From Bacteroidaceae bacterium (GTDB lineage: Bacteria > Bacteroidota > Bacteroidia > Bacteroidales > Bacteroidaceae), in contig JAFYPU010000006.1 of NCBI GenBank assembly GCA_017547385.1, positions 142,896 to 206,895 of the forward strand: a stretch of DNA of 64,000 bases. Direction: 5' to 3'. A program made the position numbers and the translations under genes. Every line of letters begins with the position of its first letter. The stretch's first letter is position 1. Shown piece by piece: positions 26,758 to 35,529 of this stretch. The notes beneath the pieces are model-generated. The model did no database searches and was not told the origin of the DNA. It worked only from the letters and a program-made list of their open reading frames with translations.

Positions 26758-28557
26758 ATGACTATGAACAAATACAGATTTACACTTGCGGCAGCCTTCA
26801 TGCTGTCCGCAAGTTTTGTTACTATTTCGGCACAAGAGCCCGAAGACGGTAAGAAAATCACTCTTACCGGTAGTGTGCAGAGCGATGTGCTCATACCGCA
26901 GGAAGACGTTGTTGACGAACAAGGCAACGTGCTTTCCGATGATCCTGTGATGACCAACACTTACGTCGAACTCCATGCCCACAGTCGTTACGTCGATGCC
27001 GGTGCACGCTTGGAGTTTACGCAGTATCCGCTGCCGGGCTTTGAGAAAGATTTCAAAGGCTGGGGCGTTCCTTTCTATTACGTTACGGGAAAATACAAGT
27101 GGGCTGAGCTCACCGCCGGATGCTATTATGAGCAATTTGGTTCGGGTCTGATTTTGCGCACTTACGAAGAGCGTTCCTTGGGCGTTGACGGAGCGTTGCG
27201 CGGAGGCCGTTTGGCTTTGAAGCCCTACAAAGGCGTCAACTTGAAACTCATTGCCGGTCAGCAGCGCAACTATTGGGGCAATGACAACTTCTTTGGCGGC
27301 TATAACGAAAGCTTTGTGTATGGCGGCGACCTCGAACTGAACATCGACAGATGGAGCAAGCGCATGCAGGAAAGCGGCACTTATTTCACCTTGGGCCTTT
27401 CGGCTGTTGGTAAACACGAGGGCGATCCCGAAACCCCCATTCTCAGTATGCGTCCCACGGGCAACCAAAATCCTGATGGCACTCCTGAAATGGGAAGCTA
27501 CAGTCTGAACATTCCCAACAAGGTGGCTGCGTTCGATGTCCGTGCTTCTTTGCAAAAGGGAAACTATAATTTCCTGGCCGAATACGCCTGGAAGAGTCAG
27601 GACCCTTCGGCAGACAATGCTTACACCTACCATCCAGGAAATGCGCTCCTGCTTTCCGGTTCTTACTCCAAGCGAGGCATGAGTGTGCTCCTGCAGGCCA
27701 AACGCAGTCAGAACATGGGTTACAGAAGTGAGCGTGCCGTCAACGGAGCTTCTTCCTACCTCAACCATCTTCCTGCTTTCTCCATGCAGCACACCTACAC
27801 GCTGGCTGCACTCTACCCCTATGCCACTCAGTACGGTCGTTTCAGTTCCAACTCTGCGCTGCAAGTGCCGGGCGAATGGGCGTTCCAAGCCGAGGTGGGC
27901 TATAACTTCAAGCGCAAAACTCCGCTCGGCGGTAAGTATGGCACCAACTTCAAGGTGAATTTCTCGCACATCCGTTCCATCGATTTTACCCCCGTTACAG
28001 ACGGTGATGTGGTGGGTACGGATGGTTGGAAAACCAATGTATTCCAATCCGGCAATGGTTTCGGACAATTCTTTGGTGCAGGTGGAGAAACTTTCTATCA
28101 GGACGTGAACGTGCAGATGGAGAAGAAAATCACCAAAGATTGGAAGCTGAATTTGATGTACATGCACCAACGTTACAACAAGAGCATCGTGGAAGGCGAA
28201 GGTGGAACCATCAAATCGCACATCGCCATTGCAGAAGCCAAGTGGAACATCAACAAGAAGCTCACCCTGCGTGGAGAAGCGCAATACCTGCACACAAAGC
28301 AGGACGAGGGCGACTGGTGTTTCGGCTTGCTGGAACTCTCAGTGCTTCCTTCGCTCATGTTCACCGTGTCTGACCTTTGGAATTGCGGTGAGACCAATAC
28401 GCACTATTACATGGCTCAGGCCACTTTCACTCACAAGGCGCATCGTTTGCAACTGGGATATGGCCGCACCCGTGCGGGCTACAACTGCACCGGTGGCGTG
28501 TGTCGCTTTGTGCCCGAGAGCAAGGGTGTAACCTTATCATATAACTTCAATTTCTAA
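26758..28557 (+). CDS. DUF6029-family outer-membrane protein
   Basis: 599 aa; ATG at 26764 (MNKYRFTLAAAFML) is an equally plausible start two codons later. Signal peptide ends TISAQ. The body has alternating aromatic-rich strands and turns (YYVTGKYKWAELTAGCYYEQ, FGSGLILRTYEERSLGVDGA, AEVGYNFKRKTPLGGKYGTN) and ends in KGVTLSYNFNF, the C-terminal aromatic of an outer-membrane beta-barrel. This matches the Bacteroidetes DUF6029 family, whose function is unknown to me. It follows the cysteine-rich TlpA gene by 12 bp and precedes an Omp28-like lipoprotein gene by 19 bp, so the three probably work together at the outer membrane. Confidence 0.8.
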   Translation: MTMNKYRFTLAAAFMLSASFVTISAQEPEDGKKITLTGSVQSDVLIPQEDVVDEQGNVLSDDPVMTNTYVELHAHSRYVDAGARLEFTQYPLPGFEKDFKGWGVPFYYVTGKYKWAELTAGCYYEQFGSGLILRTYEERSLGVDGALRGGRLALKPYKGVNLKLIAGQQRNYWGNDNFFGGYNESFVYGGDLELNIDRWSKRMQESGTYFTLGLSAVGKHEGDPETPILSMRPTGNQNPDGTPEMGSYSLNIPNKVAAFDVRASLQKGNYNFLAEYAWKSQDPSADNAYTYHPGNALLLSGSYSKRGMSVLLQAKRSQNMGYRSERAVNGASSYLNHLPAFSMQHTYTLAALYPYATQYGRFSSNSALQVPGEWAFQAEVGYNFKRKTPLGGKYGTNFKVNFSHIRSIDFTPVTDGDVVGTDGWKTNVFQSGNGFGQFFGAGGETFYQDVNVQMEKKITKDWKLNLMYMHQRYNKSIVEGEGGTIKSHIAIAEAKWNINKKLTLRGEAQYLHTKQDEGDWCFGLLELSVLPSLMFTVSDLWNCGETNTHYYMAQATFTHKAHRLQLGYGRTRAGYNCTGGVCRFVPESKGVTLSYNFNF

Positions 28558-28576
28558 ACCTGAACGTACAAGGATT

Positions 28577-29371
28577 ATGATACTGAAAAGATTTTTCCCC
28601 CTCTTGTTGGGCATGGTTGCCGCCGTGGGCGGATTTTCCTCTTGCGAAAATATTGATGAAGCCGACCGCTGGGAAGGTCCTCTGCCTTTCGAGGTGAGAA
28701 AGAATGTTCTCATCGAGGATTTCACCGGTCAGATGTGTCTCAACTGCCCCTTGGCTTCCGAGGAGGTGCACAAGTTGCAGGAAGCCTATGGTGCCGAGCA
28801 TGTGATTGCCGTTGCCATTCATGGCGGTGCGCTCTCCATTTCGAAGGATAAGAACGGCCTGGCCACCGATGAGGGCAACGCATACGTTTCGCATTGGGGC
28901 ATCGATGCGTTCCCCAAAGGCAAAATCGATCGTGGCAATACGCTTGATTACCAATCGTGGGGCGGTGCTGTTTACACAAATCTGCAGAAAGAAGCTGCGG
29001 TAGGTATCGCTCTTTTGGGTAACTACGATGCCGCAACACGCATGTTTAAGGCCCAGGTTTCGCTCAAAGCTCCCGAAGCCGTGGCAGGCCATTTGCAACT
29101 TTGGTTGACCGAAGACAACATCACAGCCCTGCAGCGCCAACCCGAGGGTAGCATGGATCGTGCTTACGTGCACAACCACGTGTTCCGCCAAACCATCAAT
29201 GGTTTGTGGGGCGACGCTGTGCAAGTATCGGCCGGCGAGGAGAGTGTTCATACTTATGAAGTGCAAATCCCTGCCGACTATGTGGCCGAGAACCTGAACC
29301 TTGTGGCTTTTGTCTACAACGATTCCGGCGTGCTCCAAGTTGAGCAACTCTCTGTCTGCTCCAAGAATTGA
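28577..29371 (+). CDS. Omp28-related lipoprotein with thioredoxin-like CxxC
   Basis: 264 aa. Lipoprotein signal with lipobox FSSC (C23). VRKNVLIEDFTGQMCLNCPL at about 40-59 is the Omp28-family thioredoxin-like entry strand with CxxC (C54, C57), followed by VIAVAIHGGALS and GIDAFPKGKIDRG. The C-terminal half is an Ig-like beta domain (VAENLNLVAFVYNDSGVLQ). Related to P. gingivalis Omp28. Last gene of the TlpA-DUF6029-Omp28 cluster and closed by a strong terminator. It could exchange thiols with the cysteine-rich tail of the first gene's product; this is inference. Confidence 0.85.
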   Translation: MILKRFFPLLLGMVAAVGGFSSCENIDEADRWEGPLPFEVRKNVLIEDFTGQMCLNCPLASEEVHKLQEAYGAEHVIAVAIHGGALSISKDKNGLATDEGNAYVSHWGIDAFPKGKIDRGNTLDYQSWGGAVYTNLQKEAAVGIALLGNYDAATRMFKAQVSLKAPEAVAGHLQLWLTEDNITALQRQPEGSMDRAYVHNHVFRQTINGLWGDAVQVSAGEESVHTYEVQIPADYVAENLNLVAFVYNDSGVLQVEQLSVCSKN

Positions 29372-29399
29372 TCAACGAAGCCGGCTTTCAGATACCTCT

Positions 29400-29439
29400 A
29401 AGGCCCATGGCGTAAGCAATTCACGCCATGGGCCTTTTT
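29400..29439 (+). terminator. Terminator of the TlpA-DUF6029-Omp28 cluster
   Basis: 14-bp perfect stem (29400-29413 with 29423-29436), 9-nt loop, T5 tail to 29439. Confidence 0.9.
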
Positions 29440-29455
29440 CTATGCGCTTTGCCGG

Positions 29456-29523
29456 AAAATCTGCAGTGCTTGTAGAATTTTCTGCAAGCACTGCAGAAAA
29501 TTCTAAACGCCTTGTAAATTTTT
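29456..29523 (+). repeat. Modular 21-nt-period intergenic element, copy 5 (P-P'-Q)
   Basis: Cores CTGCAGTGCTTGTAG, CTGCAAGCACTGCAG, CTAAACGCCTTGTAA with A/T linkers. AAAGTGTCAG follows exactly 26 nt later (29550-29559), on the side of the argB promoter. Together with the terminator and promoter it accounts for most of 29372-29689. Confidence 0.85.
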
Positions 29524-29633
29524 GCACACCGAAAGCTCGATTTTTTGTCAAAGTGTCAGGCTTCATTCTGAGGCAGATGGCCTTTTTCGTAGGCCGTAGG
29601 TTTCCCTTTTCGTGGGAAACTCGTACCTTTGCG

Positions 29634-29641
29634 AAGCCTTG
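29634..29641 (+). promoter_or_regulatory. argB -7 box (TACCTTTG)
   Basis: Perfect TAnnTTTG 48 bp before the argB ATG; TTTC at 29611-29614 is a possible -33 with 19-nt spacing. Confidence 0.6.
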
Positions 29642-29689
29642 GGAAGACAGAAAAGTCGTTCCCGTTTTATTGAAAATCCTATCATCGAT

Positions 29690-30517
29690 ATGAAAGAAGC
29701 ACTCACACTCGTAAAAGTAGGCGGTAAAATCGTTGAAAACGAAGCCTCGCTTTCTGCTCTGCTGACAGCCTTTAATGCCATTCGCGGTCCGAAACTTTTA
29801 GTGCACGGTGGCGGTCGTACAGCCACCGATGTAGCATCCCGTCTCGGCATCGAAACCCACATGGTGGGCGGACGGCGCATCACCGATGCCGCGATGCTCG
29901 ATGTGGTTACCATGGTCTATGGCGGTCTTGTGAACAAGCGTGTGGTGGCAGGCTTGCAAGCGCGTGGCATCAATGCCGTGGGACTGACGGGTGCCGATAT
30001 GGATGTGATGCGCTCGCGTCGCCGTCCGGTGGTGCGTATGGCCGATGGCACGGAGGTCGACTACGGATTTGTGGGCGATGTTGAGGCCGTTGACGGGCAG
30101 CGTTTGGCCGATCTCATCCGCAGTGGCGTTACACCGGTGTTGGCTCCGCTCACACACGATGGCTGGGGAAGTTTGCTCAATACCAATGCCGACACCATTG
30201 CCGGCGAGGCTGCCAAAGCCTTGGCGCAGCATTTCGATGTGTCGTTGGTGTTCTGCTTCGAACACGCAGGAGTCCTGGCCGACCCCGACGATGAAACAAG
30301 TGTCATCCCCCACATCGGGCGTGCCGACTTTGCGCAGTTGGTGGCCGACGGAGTGGTGGCCGGTGGCATGATACCGAAGATAGAAAACAGTCTTGCCGCC
30401 GTCGAGGCCGGTGTGGCACGTGTCATCATCACCCGAGCCGATGCCTTGGCTCAAACATTGGTGCAAGATGAACAAAAGGATGATGCCGGATTTAACATAG
30501 GTACGATAATATCTTGA
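29690..30517 (+). CDS. argB: Acetylglutamate kinase
   Basis: Phosphorylates N-acetylglutamate (or N-acetylornithine-pathway analogues in some Bacteroidetes) in arginine synthesis. 275 aa from MKEALTLVKVGGKIVENEAS; the frame opens at 29612 but that part contains the promoter box. Amino-acid-kinase features: KVGGK near residue 9, LVHGGGRTATDVASRLG, NTNADTIAGEAAKAL and a C-terminal GGMIPKIENSLAAVEAGVAR. First gene of a closely spaced run (U32 peptidase 17 bp on). Bacteroidetes often use succinylated intermediates, so the exact acyl group is not settled by sequence. Confidence 0.93.
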   Translation: MKEALTLVKVGGKIVENEASLSALLTAFNAIRGPKLLVHGGGRTATDVASRLGIETHMVGGRRITDAAMLDVVTMVYGGLVNKRVVAGLQARGINAVGLTGADMDVMRSRRRPVVRMADGTEVDYGFVGDVEAVDGQRLADLIRSGVTPVLAPLTHDGWGSLLNTNADTIAGEAAKALAQHFDVSLVFCFEHAGVLADPDDETSVIPHIGRADFAQLVADGVVAGGMIPKIENSLAAVEAGVARVIITRADALAQTLVQDEQKDDAGFNIGTIIS

Positions 30518-30534
30518 ATAAGTAGTTTGAAATA

Positions 30535-31821
30535 ATGAATACCCATCTGAAAACTTCCGACTTTGCAGCCCTTACCCCCGAATGCTTTGAGGTGATGGCA
30601 CCCGTCGGTTCGCGCGAGAGTTTGGCGGCAGCCTTGGAAGCCGGTGCCGATTCGGTGTATTTCGGCATCGAGAGTCTCAATATGCGTGCCCATTCTGCCA
30701 GTCGTTTCACCATAACCGACCTGCGCGAGATAGCCTCCGTGTGCTCCGAACGGGGAGTGAAGACTTATCTCACGGTGAACACCATTATTTACGACGATGA
30801 TATGGTGATGATGCGTCGCATCTGTGATGCTGCGCTCCAAGCCGGCATTTCCGCTGTGATAGCTTCGGATGTGGCAGTGCTGGTTTATTGTCGCGAAATA
30901 GGGCAGGAGGTGCATCTCTCCACCCAGCTTAATATCTCCAACATCGAGGCTCTGCGCTTCTATGCCCGTTATGCCGATGTGGCCGTGCTGGCGCGCGAAT
31001 TAAACCTCCAACAGGTGCGTTCCATCTACGAGGGCATTGTTTCAGAGAACATCTGCGGTCCGGCCGGCCGCCCCGTGCGCATCGAGATGTTCTGCCACGG
31101 CGCGCTCTGCATGGCCGTGAGCGGCAAGTGCTACCTCTCACTCGACAACCTGGGTCGCTCTGCCAATCGTGGCGAATGCATGCAGGTGTGTCGTCGCGGT
31201 TACACTGTGCGCGACCGTGAGACCGGTACGGAGCTGGATGTGGACAACAAATACATCATGAGCCCGAAGGATCTTAAAACCATCGGTTTCATCGACGAAA
31301 TGATGCATGCCGGTGTGCGTGTATTCAAGATCGAAGGACGCGCCCGCAGTGCCGAATATGTGCTCACCGTGGTGCGCTGTTACAAGGAAGCCATTCGGGC
31401 AGTGCTCGATGGCACTTACAGTGCAGAGAAAGTGGAGCAGTGGAACACAGAGTTGGCGCGTGTCTTCAATCGTGGCTTCTGGGATGGTTATTATCTCGGG
31501 CAGAAACTTGGCGAATGGAGTGCGCAATATGGCTCTTCGGCCACAGAAAAGAAACAATACGTAGGGAAAGGCATAAAGTATTATTCCAAACTTGGCGTTG
31601 CCGAGTTCCTTATCGAAGCCGGTGAGTTGAATGTAGGAGACAAACTTCTCGTTATCGGTCCTACCACCGGAGCCGTTTATCTCTCGGCAGAAGAAATCCG
31701 CTACGAACTTCAGCCGGTGACCACTGCCAAGAAAGGACAACACATTTCCCTGCCCGTGCCTTGCAAAGTGCGTCCCAGCGATAAGCTCTACAAAGTGGTA
31801 TCCTCTGAAAACCTCTCTTAA
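30535..31821 (+). CDS. Peptidase U32 family protein (TrhP/YegQ-like)
   Basis: 428 aa. N-terminal TIM-barrel-like U32 core: VMAPVGSRESLAAALEAGAD, VYFGIESLNMRA and LTVNTIIYDDD. The conserved cysteines of the family are present in EMFCHGALCMAVSGKCYLS and NRGECMQVCRR; these bind an iron-sulfur cluster in the RNA-modifying U32 members. KIEGRARSAEYV and a C-terminal beta-barrel-like part follow. The size and motif set resemble TrhP (YegQ), which hydroxylates tRNA uridine-34, more than a true collagenase. No signal peptide, so cytosolic. Confidence 0.85.
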   Translation: MNTHLKTSDFAALTPECFEVMAPVGSRESLAAALEAGADSVYFGIESLNMRAHSASRFTITDLREIASVCSERGVKTYLTVNTIIYDDDMVMMRRICDAALQAGISAVIASDVAVLVYCREIGQEVHLSTQLNISNIEALRFYARYADVAVLARELNLQQVRSIYEGIVSENICGPAGRPVRIEMFCHGALCMAVSGKCYLSLDNLGRSANRGECMQVCRRGYTVRDRETGTELDVDNKYIMSPKDLKTIGFIDEMMHAGVRVFKIEGRARSAEYVLTVVRCYKEAIRAVLDGTYSAEKVEQWNTELARVFNRGFWDGYYLGQKLGEWSAQYGSSATEKKQYVGKGIKYYSKLGVAEFLIEAGELNVGDKLLVIGPTTGAVYLSAEEIRYELQPVTTAKKGQHISLPVPCKVRPSDKLYKVVSSENLS

Positions 31822-31854
31822 AAATTCCCGTTTCATCGACAAATCTTATCAAGC

Positions 31855-32472
31855 ATGACTCTGCTTTTCGACTTTGGCGGCGTGCTCGTCGACCTTGACA
31901 AAGAACGCTGCATCCGCAACTTCCAGAATTTGGGTTTCGACATACGTCCCTATCTCGGCACTTATGTGCAAGGCGGCTTCTTTGCTGAATTCGAGCGAGG
32001 GGAACTGAGCGTGGCCGGGTTTTGTCAGAAAATTCGGGAAATCAGTGGCCGAGATCTCACCGACGAAGCCATTGTTTCGGCATGGCAGAGTTTTTTGTTG
32101 GATGTGCCCGTGGAACGTCTCGAGATGCTTCTGAAAATTCGCCGACACTATCCCGTTGCCGTTTTGAGCAACACCAACGTTGTGCACTGGGACATGGCGC
32201 GCCACGATTACTTCACGTATCAAGGCCGAAGCGTTTCCGACTTTTTTGACCACGTCTTCCTTTCTTGCGAATTGGGTGTGTGCAAACCCGACAGCCCCAT
32301 TTTTCAAGCCGTGTGCGACGGAACAGGTTGCCCGGCCGAGGGCATACTTTTCTTCGATGATTCTGAGGTAAATTGCGAAGCAGCCCGCAAGTTTGGCATG
32401 CAAGCCCGCATTGCGCCTGCCGGCGGAGCGTGGCTTTCATACTTCGACGAGGAAGGACGCCTTTGCGAATAG
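31855..32472 (+). CDS. HAD-superfamily hydrolase
   Basis: 205 aa. HAD motif I LLFDFGGVLVDLD (nucleophile Asp; the second motif position is Gly, as in the IA subgroup with DFGGV). Motif II is AVLSNTNVVHW. Motif III/IV region: GVCKPDSPIFQ (Lys) and ILFFDDSEVNCEAARKFGM (acidic pair). An alpha-helical cap lies between motifs I and II. Similar to Bacteroidetes HAD-IA phosphatases of small phosphorylated metabolites; since ribF follows 53 bp downstream, a flavin-pathway phosphatase is possible but unproven. Confidence 0.85.
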   Translation: MTLLFDFGGVLVDLDKERCIRNFQNLGFDIRPYLGTYVQGGFFAEFERGELSVAGFCQKIREISGRDLTDEAIVSAWQSFLLDVPVERLEMLLKIRRHYPVAVLSNTNVVHWDMARHDYFTYQGRSVSDFFDHVFLSCELGVCKPDSPIFQAVCDGTGCPAEGILFFDDSEVNCEAARKFGMQARIAPAGGAWLSYFDEEGRLCE

Positions 32473-32525
32473 AAATTTGAGCCTGCCAGCCTCACAAATA
32501 GAGATCTCTTATAGAAATATAGCCC

Positions 32526-33488
32526 ATGCTGATAGTAGATGCCCTGACCGATGCCGATTTTTGCACATCGTGTGCGGAAAAACCGGCAAGCCTTTCCGAA
32601 AAACCTGTGGCCGCAGCCATTGGTTTCTTTGACGGTGTGCATCTTGGCCATCGGCATTTGCTCGAACAGGTACGCCGTGAGGCTGCCTGTCGAGGCTTTT
32701 CAGCGGCAGCCATCACCTTTGCACAACATCCTCGAAGCACTTTGTGCACCGATTACAAGCCTCGGCTGATTTCCTCGTTGCCTGAAAAAATCAGCCACTT
32801 GCAAGCTGAAGGCCTGGCCGCTTGTTTTGTGTTGAACTTCACGCCGTTTGTGGCTTCGTTGTCTGCGCGTCAATTCATGGAAGTGCTTCGCAAGAGAATG
32901 AATGTGCGTTGTTTGGTTATCGGCTACGACCATCGGTTTGGCTGCCATCGTTCTGAAACTTTTCCCGACTATGTGGCATTCGGCCGGGAGCTTGGCATCG
33001 ATGTAGTGCGAGCCACGGAACTTCCTGCAGACGGCGAGAGCGTGAGTTCGTCGGCCATTCGTCGTGCCTTGGAAAGCGGTGATGTGAAACGTGCCTCCTT
33101 TTGCCTGGGGCGCAACTACACGCTGGAAGCAGTGGTAGTGCCCGGCCGGAAAATAGGTCGCACCATCGGTTTCCCCACAGCCAATTTGCAACCCTGCGAT
33201 TCCCTCAGACTCATTCCGGCTCGCGGTGTGTATGCCGTGCACGTTCGGTGGGAGAATATGTGCCATGGTGCCATGCTCAACATCGGTTGCCGTCCCACCA
33301 TCGGCGAGGCTTTGGCGCAAACGCTCGAAGCACATATCTTCGATTTCAACGGCGATCTGTATGGTTCGCATATCACTTTGGAATTTGTGGAACGCCTTCG
33401 CGATGAGTGCACCTTCGCTTCACTTGATTCTCTGCGCCAACAGTTGGTTGCCGACGCCGCATGTGCAAAAAACATCCTGCGAATATGA
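32526..33488 (+). CDS. ribF: Bifunctional riboflavin kinase / FAD synthetase
   Basis: Converts riboflavin to FMN and FMN to FAD in the cytosol. 320 aa. The N-terminal nucleotidyltransferase domain has AIGFFDGVHLGHRHLL (~35-50), FAQHPRS and SSSAIRRALESGDVKRA. The C-terminal kinase domain has PGRKIGRTIGFPTANL (~205-220), GVYAVHVRWENM and an acidic tail LEAHIFDFNGDLYG. The stop overlaps the next start by ATGA. Confidence 0.95.
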   Translation: MLIVDALTDADFCTSCAEKPASLSEKPVAAAIGFFDGVHLGHRHLLEQVRREAACRGFSAAAITFAQHPRSTLCTDYKPRLISSLPEKISHLQAEGLAACFVLNFTPFVASLSARQFMEVLRKRMNVRCLVIGYDHRFGCHRSETFPDYVAFGRELGIDVVRATELPADGESVSSSAIRRALESGDVKRASFCLGRNYTLEAVVVPGRKIGRTIGFPTANLQPCDSLRLIPARGVYAVHVRWENMCHGAMLNIGCRPTIGEALAQTLEAHIFDFNGDLYGSHITLEFVERLRDECTFASLDSLRQQLVADAACAKNILRI

Positions 33489-34276
33489 AAAAGTCCTTGC
33501 TCTATCTGATACTTTTTGTCGCCGCCAACATGGTGGGTGGTGCTGTTGCCCTTTTGCTGTCTCGTTGGGAGCATTTTGCAGAAGGCACTGAGGTTTCCAT
33601 GGATGGTTTGGGAAATCTGCCGGTAAGCATCGGTGTGGCCATGTTTTGTACTTATGTGGTTCTGGTGGTGCTGATGTGGGTCTTGAAACTCATTCCCCGT
33701 CCGTTGTTTCCGCGCACTGATAAATCTCCATGGCATGCCGAAGTTTCAGCCATGGCTGCAGTGGCGTTTCTGGCCGTTGCCTTGTCGTTGCTGATAGCAC
33801 CGCTGCATTTGTCCGATGGAGGTATGACGGAGCAGTTTGATGCCATGAAAGACAATGTGCTGTGTCTGCTTTTGCTCACCGTGGTTGGTCCTTTGGTGGA
33901 GGAACTTGTGTTTCGCGCCGGTGTGTTGCGGAGTCTGTTGCAGAGCCGTTGGCATCCTTTGGTAGCCATTCTGACAACCGCCGCTCTGTTTGCCGTGGTT
34001 CATGCCAACCCGATGCAGGCACTTCCGGCACTTGTGTCGGGTTCGCTCTTCGGTGTGTTATATTATCGTTCGGGCAACCTTCGATTGCCGCTCATGGCAC
34101 ATATACTTAATAACACGCTGGCCGTTCTCTCCATGCATTTTCCCGAAATGGAAAGCCACCTTGAAGCATGGCCGGTGCTTTGGCAATTGCTTTTGGGCTT
34201 TGCGCTGTTGTGTGTAAGCTTTTTCCTCGTGGCTCAATGGTGGAAAAAAACTCCTCAACGCATGGTGAAACAATAA
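33485..34276 (+). CDS. CPBP-family intramembrane metalloprotease
   Basis: 263 aa, polytopic membrane protein from MKKSLLYLILFVAANM. The Abi/CPBP catalytic motif VEELVFRAGVLRS (E139, E140, R144) and the second motif FAVVHANPMQALPAL (His) are present, followed by LRLPLMAHILNNTLAVLSM. Relatives cleave CAAX-type or bacteriocin-related substrates within the membrane; the substrate here is unknown. It overlaps ribF by 4 bp and precedes dusB by 13 bp, so it is in the same transcript. Confidence 0.88.
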   Translation: MKKSLLYLILFVAANMVGGAVALLLSRWEHFAEGTEVSMDGLGNLPVSIGVAMFCTYVVLVVLMWVLKLIPRPLFPRTDKSPWHAEVSAMAAVAFLAVALSLLIAPLHLSDGGMTEQFDAMKDNVLCLLLLTVVGPLVEELVFRAGVLRSLLQSRWHPLVAILTTAALFAVVHANPMQALPALVSGSLFGVLYYRSGNLRLPLMAHILNNTLAVLSMHFPEMESHLEAWPVLWQLLLGFALLCVSFFLVAQWWKKTPQRMVKQ

Positions 34277-34289
34277 AAAACGTTTGTCG

Positions 34290-35303
34290 ATGAAAATAGG
34301 AACGATTGATTTGGGCCCTCGCCCCTTGTTGCTGGCTCCGATGGAGGATGTAACCGACATCGGTTTTCGCTTGCTGTGTCGCAAGTTGGGTGCGGCGATG
34401 GTCTATTCCGAGTTTGTGGCGGCCGATGCCCTTGTGCGCATGGTCAACAAGAGTTTGCAGAAACTCACCGTGTGTGATGAAGAGCGCCCCGTAGCCATAC
34501 AGATTTACGGAAAGGATCCGGCAGCTTGTGCCGAGGCGGCTCAAATTGTGGTGGAGCGTGCGCATCCCGATGTGTTGGATATCAACTTCGGTTGCCCCGT
34601 GAAGCGTGTGGCCGGAAAGGGTGCCGGTGCCGGTCTGTTGCAGGACGTGCCCCGTATGCTCGACATCGCACGTTCGGTGGTGCAGGCAGTGAATGTTCCC
34701 GTTACGGCCAAAACGCGTCTGGGCTGGGACGGCAGTCATATTATCATTGAAGAATTGGCCGAACAGCTTCAGGATTGCGGCATACAGGCACTGACCATTC
34801 ACGGACGCACTCGGGCGCAAATGTACACGGGGTCAGCCGATTGGAACCCCATTGCTGCCGTGAAGCGCAACCCACGTGTGAAAATCCCCATCATCGGCAA
34901 TGGCGACCTGTGTACCGCAGAGGATGCCCGTCGTGCTTTTGACGAATTCGGGGTCGATGCTACCATGGTGGGACGTGCCACTTTCGGTCGTCCGTGGGTG
35001 TTCAAGGAAATGCGCGATGCCTTGCAGAGCGAGCCGCACGATGTTTCCGGCGTTATCGACAGCCGGTGCGAACCCATGTCGGCCGGTTGGAAACTTGACG
35101 TGCTGAAAGAGCAGGTGCGTCAGAGCGTGGCACGCATCGACGAATACCGCGGCATTTTGCACATACGCCGCCACCTGGCTGCCAGTCCCATCTTCAAGGG
35201 CATCCCCGACTTTCGGCAAACGCGCATTGCCATGTTGCGTGCCGAAACCGTGGACGAACTTTTCTCCATCATGGAAAGCACACGCCCGATGATCGGTGCC
35301 TGA
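34290..35303 (+). CDS. dusB: tRNA-dihydrouridine synthase
   Basis: FMN enzyme that reduces uridines in the tRNA D-loop. 337 aa from ATG at 34290; a TTG two codons earlier is in frame but less likely. Motifs: LLLAPMEDVTDIGFR, the catalytic-loop cysteine in DINFGCPVKRVAGKGAGAGL, AKTRLGW, TIHGRTRAQMYTG, and phosphate-binding GNGDL and GRATFGRPW. DusB is the assignment most consistent with the length and Bacteroidetes content; subfamily is inferred. Confidence 0.9.
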   Translation: MKIGTIDLGPRPLLLAPMEDVTDIGFRLLCRKLGAAMVYSEFVAADALVRMVNKSLQKLTVCDEERPVAIQIYGKDPAACAEAAQIVVERAHPDVLDINFGCPVKRVAGKGAGAGLLQDVPRMLDIARSVVQAVNVPVTAKTRLGWDGSHIIIEELAEQLQDCGIQALTIHGRTRAQMYTGSADWNPIAAVKRNPRVKIPIIGNGDLCTAEDARRAFDEFGVDATMVGRATFGRPWVFKEMRDALQSEPHDVSGVIDSRCEPMSAGWKLDVLKEQVRQSVARIDEYRGILHIRRHLAASPIFKGIPDFRQTRIAMLRAETVDELFSIMESTRPMIGA

Positions 35304-35324
35304 AAACGCGCACCCATTCCCGAG

Positions 35325-35391
35325 AAATCTACACGGCGTTTAGAATTTTCTACAAGCACTGCAGAAATTTCTAAACGCCGTGTAAATTTTT
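35325..35391 (+). repeat. Modular 21-nt-period intergenic element, copy 6 (Q'-P'-Q)
   Basis: Cores CTACACGGCGTTTAG, CTACAAGCACTGCAG, CTAAACGCCGTGTAA. The outer two cores carry matching changes (ACACGG / CCGTGT), so the ends still pair. The box AAAATGTCAG follows exactly 26 nt later (35418-35427), on the side of the sigma-factor promoter. Confidence 0.85.
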
Positions 35392-35489
35392 GCGCATCTC
35401 AACCCCGTTTTTCCGACAAAATGTCAGCGTTTTTTTCTTCCTTTCCCGTCAAAATCGGAAGGGAAGAAATTTTTTTTCGAACAAATCTG

Positions 35490-35497
35490 TAACTTTG
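35490..35497 (+). promoter_or_regulatory. -7 box of the sigma-factor operon (TAACTTTG)
   Basis: Perfect TAnnTTTG 33 bp before the ECF sigma-factor start, with a T-rich -33 region. Confidence 0.6.
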
Positions 35498-35529
35498 GGC
35501 AAACTCATCCGTCTTGTAAATAGAGGGCT

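Noticed and set aside
26494-28293. 599-aa minus-strand open frame
   Set aside because: Antisense to the cysteine-rich TlpA and DUF6029 genes; a by-product of codon bias, no recognisable domain.
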